From positions 1 to 64,000 of the forward strand of contig JAJTXZ010000005.1 in NCBI GenBank assembly GCA_021463195.1: DNA of 64,000 bases, given 5' to 3'. Numbering within the stretch: the stretch's first letter is position 1; the number at the start of each line of letters is the position of its first letter. This document shows, one piece after another, positions 63,762 to 64,000 of this stretch. The notes beneath the pieces are model-generated. The model saw nothing but the letters and a program-made list of their open reading frames with translations. It made no database searches and was not told the DNA's origin. A program made the position numbers and the translations under genes. Source of the stretch: Anaerolineae bacterium (GTDB lineage Bacteria > Chloroflexota > Anaerolineae > UBA4142 > SHND01).

Positions 63762-64000
63762 ATGAATAATCTATCCACCCGCCGTCAAATCTTGATGCTG
63801 CTGCGCACGCAAGGCGCCCAAACCGCGCAACAGCTCGCCGCGCAGCTGCAGATAACCTCTATGGGCATTCGGCGTCATTTAACTTTGCTAGAGCGCGATG
63901 AATTGGTGTTCGTCCACGCCGAACGGCGCGCGGTAGGACGCCCCGCCTATCTGTACGCCTTGACCGATCAGGGGCGCGAAACCTTTCCTAAAAATTATGA
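63762..64000 (+). CDS. SufR/ArsR-like winged-helix regulator (3' end outside window)
   Basis: The first 79 residues of a gene cut by the window edge. It has a winged helix-turn-helix (TRRQILMLLRTQGAQTAQQLAAQLQITSMGIRRHLTLLERDELV) and then the GRPAYLYALTDQGRETFPKNY segment. That combination is typical of SufR-like and related regulators, whose C-terminal half binds an iron-sulfur cluster through cysteines not visible here. The ATG lies seven bases after a TATACT box, so the message is probably leaderless. It is divergent from the M19 dipeptidase gene, whose promoter holds a palindrome this protein might bind. SufR identity is a family-level guess. Confidence 0.75.
   Translation, partial: MNNLSTRRQILMLLRTQGAQTAQQLAAQLQITSMGIRRHLTLLERDELVFVHAERRAVGRPAYLYALTDQGRETFPKNY

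Overview
This window looks like part of a bacterial chromosome from the Chloroflexota, probably an Anaerolineae-like lineage. The assignment rests on protein style rather than a marker gene: a bacterial-type AspRS, an IleRS with a MGAHHG signature, CdaA/CdaR, an AmaP-like anchor, YfhO and DUF2723 membrane proteins, a T-box leader, and many TPR proteins. The DNA is moderately GC-rich and unusually full of CGCG/GCGC words. I see no rRNA, tRNA, CRISPR array, prophage or transposase gene. The mobile DNA is four copies of a 94-95 bp palindromic miniature element.

Layout. 1-6.5 kb (+): the 3' part of a giant TPR protein, then a GmhB-like phosphatase. 6.6-14.9 kb (-): a single-domain response regulator, RluD, LspA, a DksA/TraR zinc-finger protein, an M29 aminopeptidase, IleRS and a Nudix hydrolase. 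14.9-20.1 kb: a membrane diguanylate cyclase (+), then (-) a T-box controlled AlaX editing protein, Leu/Phe-tRNA transferase, a DapB-like dehydrogenase and an MBL-fold hydrolase. 20.2-23.9 kb: a SET-domain protein (+), a probable 6S RNA (-), and MetA plus MetY (-) behind a structured leader. 23.9-29.2 kb: AspRS, a site-2 protease and an ABC ATPase (-), ScpA (+), and a glycosyltransferase (-). 29.3-32.6 kb (-): a copper cassette csoR-copA-YHS with promoter and operator. 32.7-34.6 kb (-): GlmS. 35.2-44.7 kb (-): one long probable operon, cdaA-cdaR-yfhO-amaP-scpB-SET-ybaK-rluB-cmk-plsC. 44.9-48.6 kb (-): a TPR protein, a phosphodiesterase and a membrane protein. 48.8-57.5 kb (+): PlsX, FabF, a NERD-like membrane protein, a glycosidase-like/LysM protein, a DUF2723 membrane protein and an anchored low-complexity protein. 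57.5-63.6 kb (-): a geranylgeranyl-reductase-like flavoprotein, an EamA transporter, a complete three-gene ABC-2 exporter and an M19 dipeptidase. 63.8 kb (+): the start of a SufR-like regulator.

How the genes fit together. Several genes serve translation fidelity and protein turnover: two aminoacyl-tRNA synthetases, two free-standing deacylases, Aat, two pseudouridine synthases and two exopeptidases. MetA carries Glu111, which predicts O-acetylhomoserine as product, and MetY uses exactly that substrate. CdaA/CdaR, PlsX/FabF/PlsC and GlmS concern envelope synthesis and its signalling.

Promoters match the vegetative consensus closely in many places. Several -10 boxes lie only 6-11 bases from the start codon, so leaderless or nearly leaderless mRNAs appear common. 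The main candidates for undescribed biology are the miniature element family, the structured RNA before metY, the motif shared by the dksA-like and glmS leaders, and the operator between the M19 dipeptidase and the SufR-like gene.
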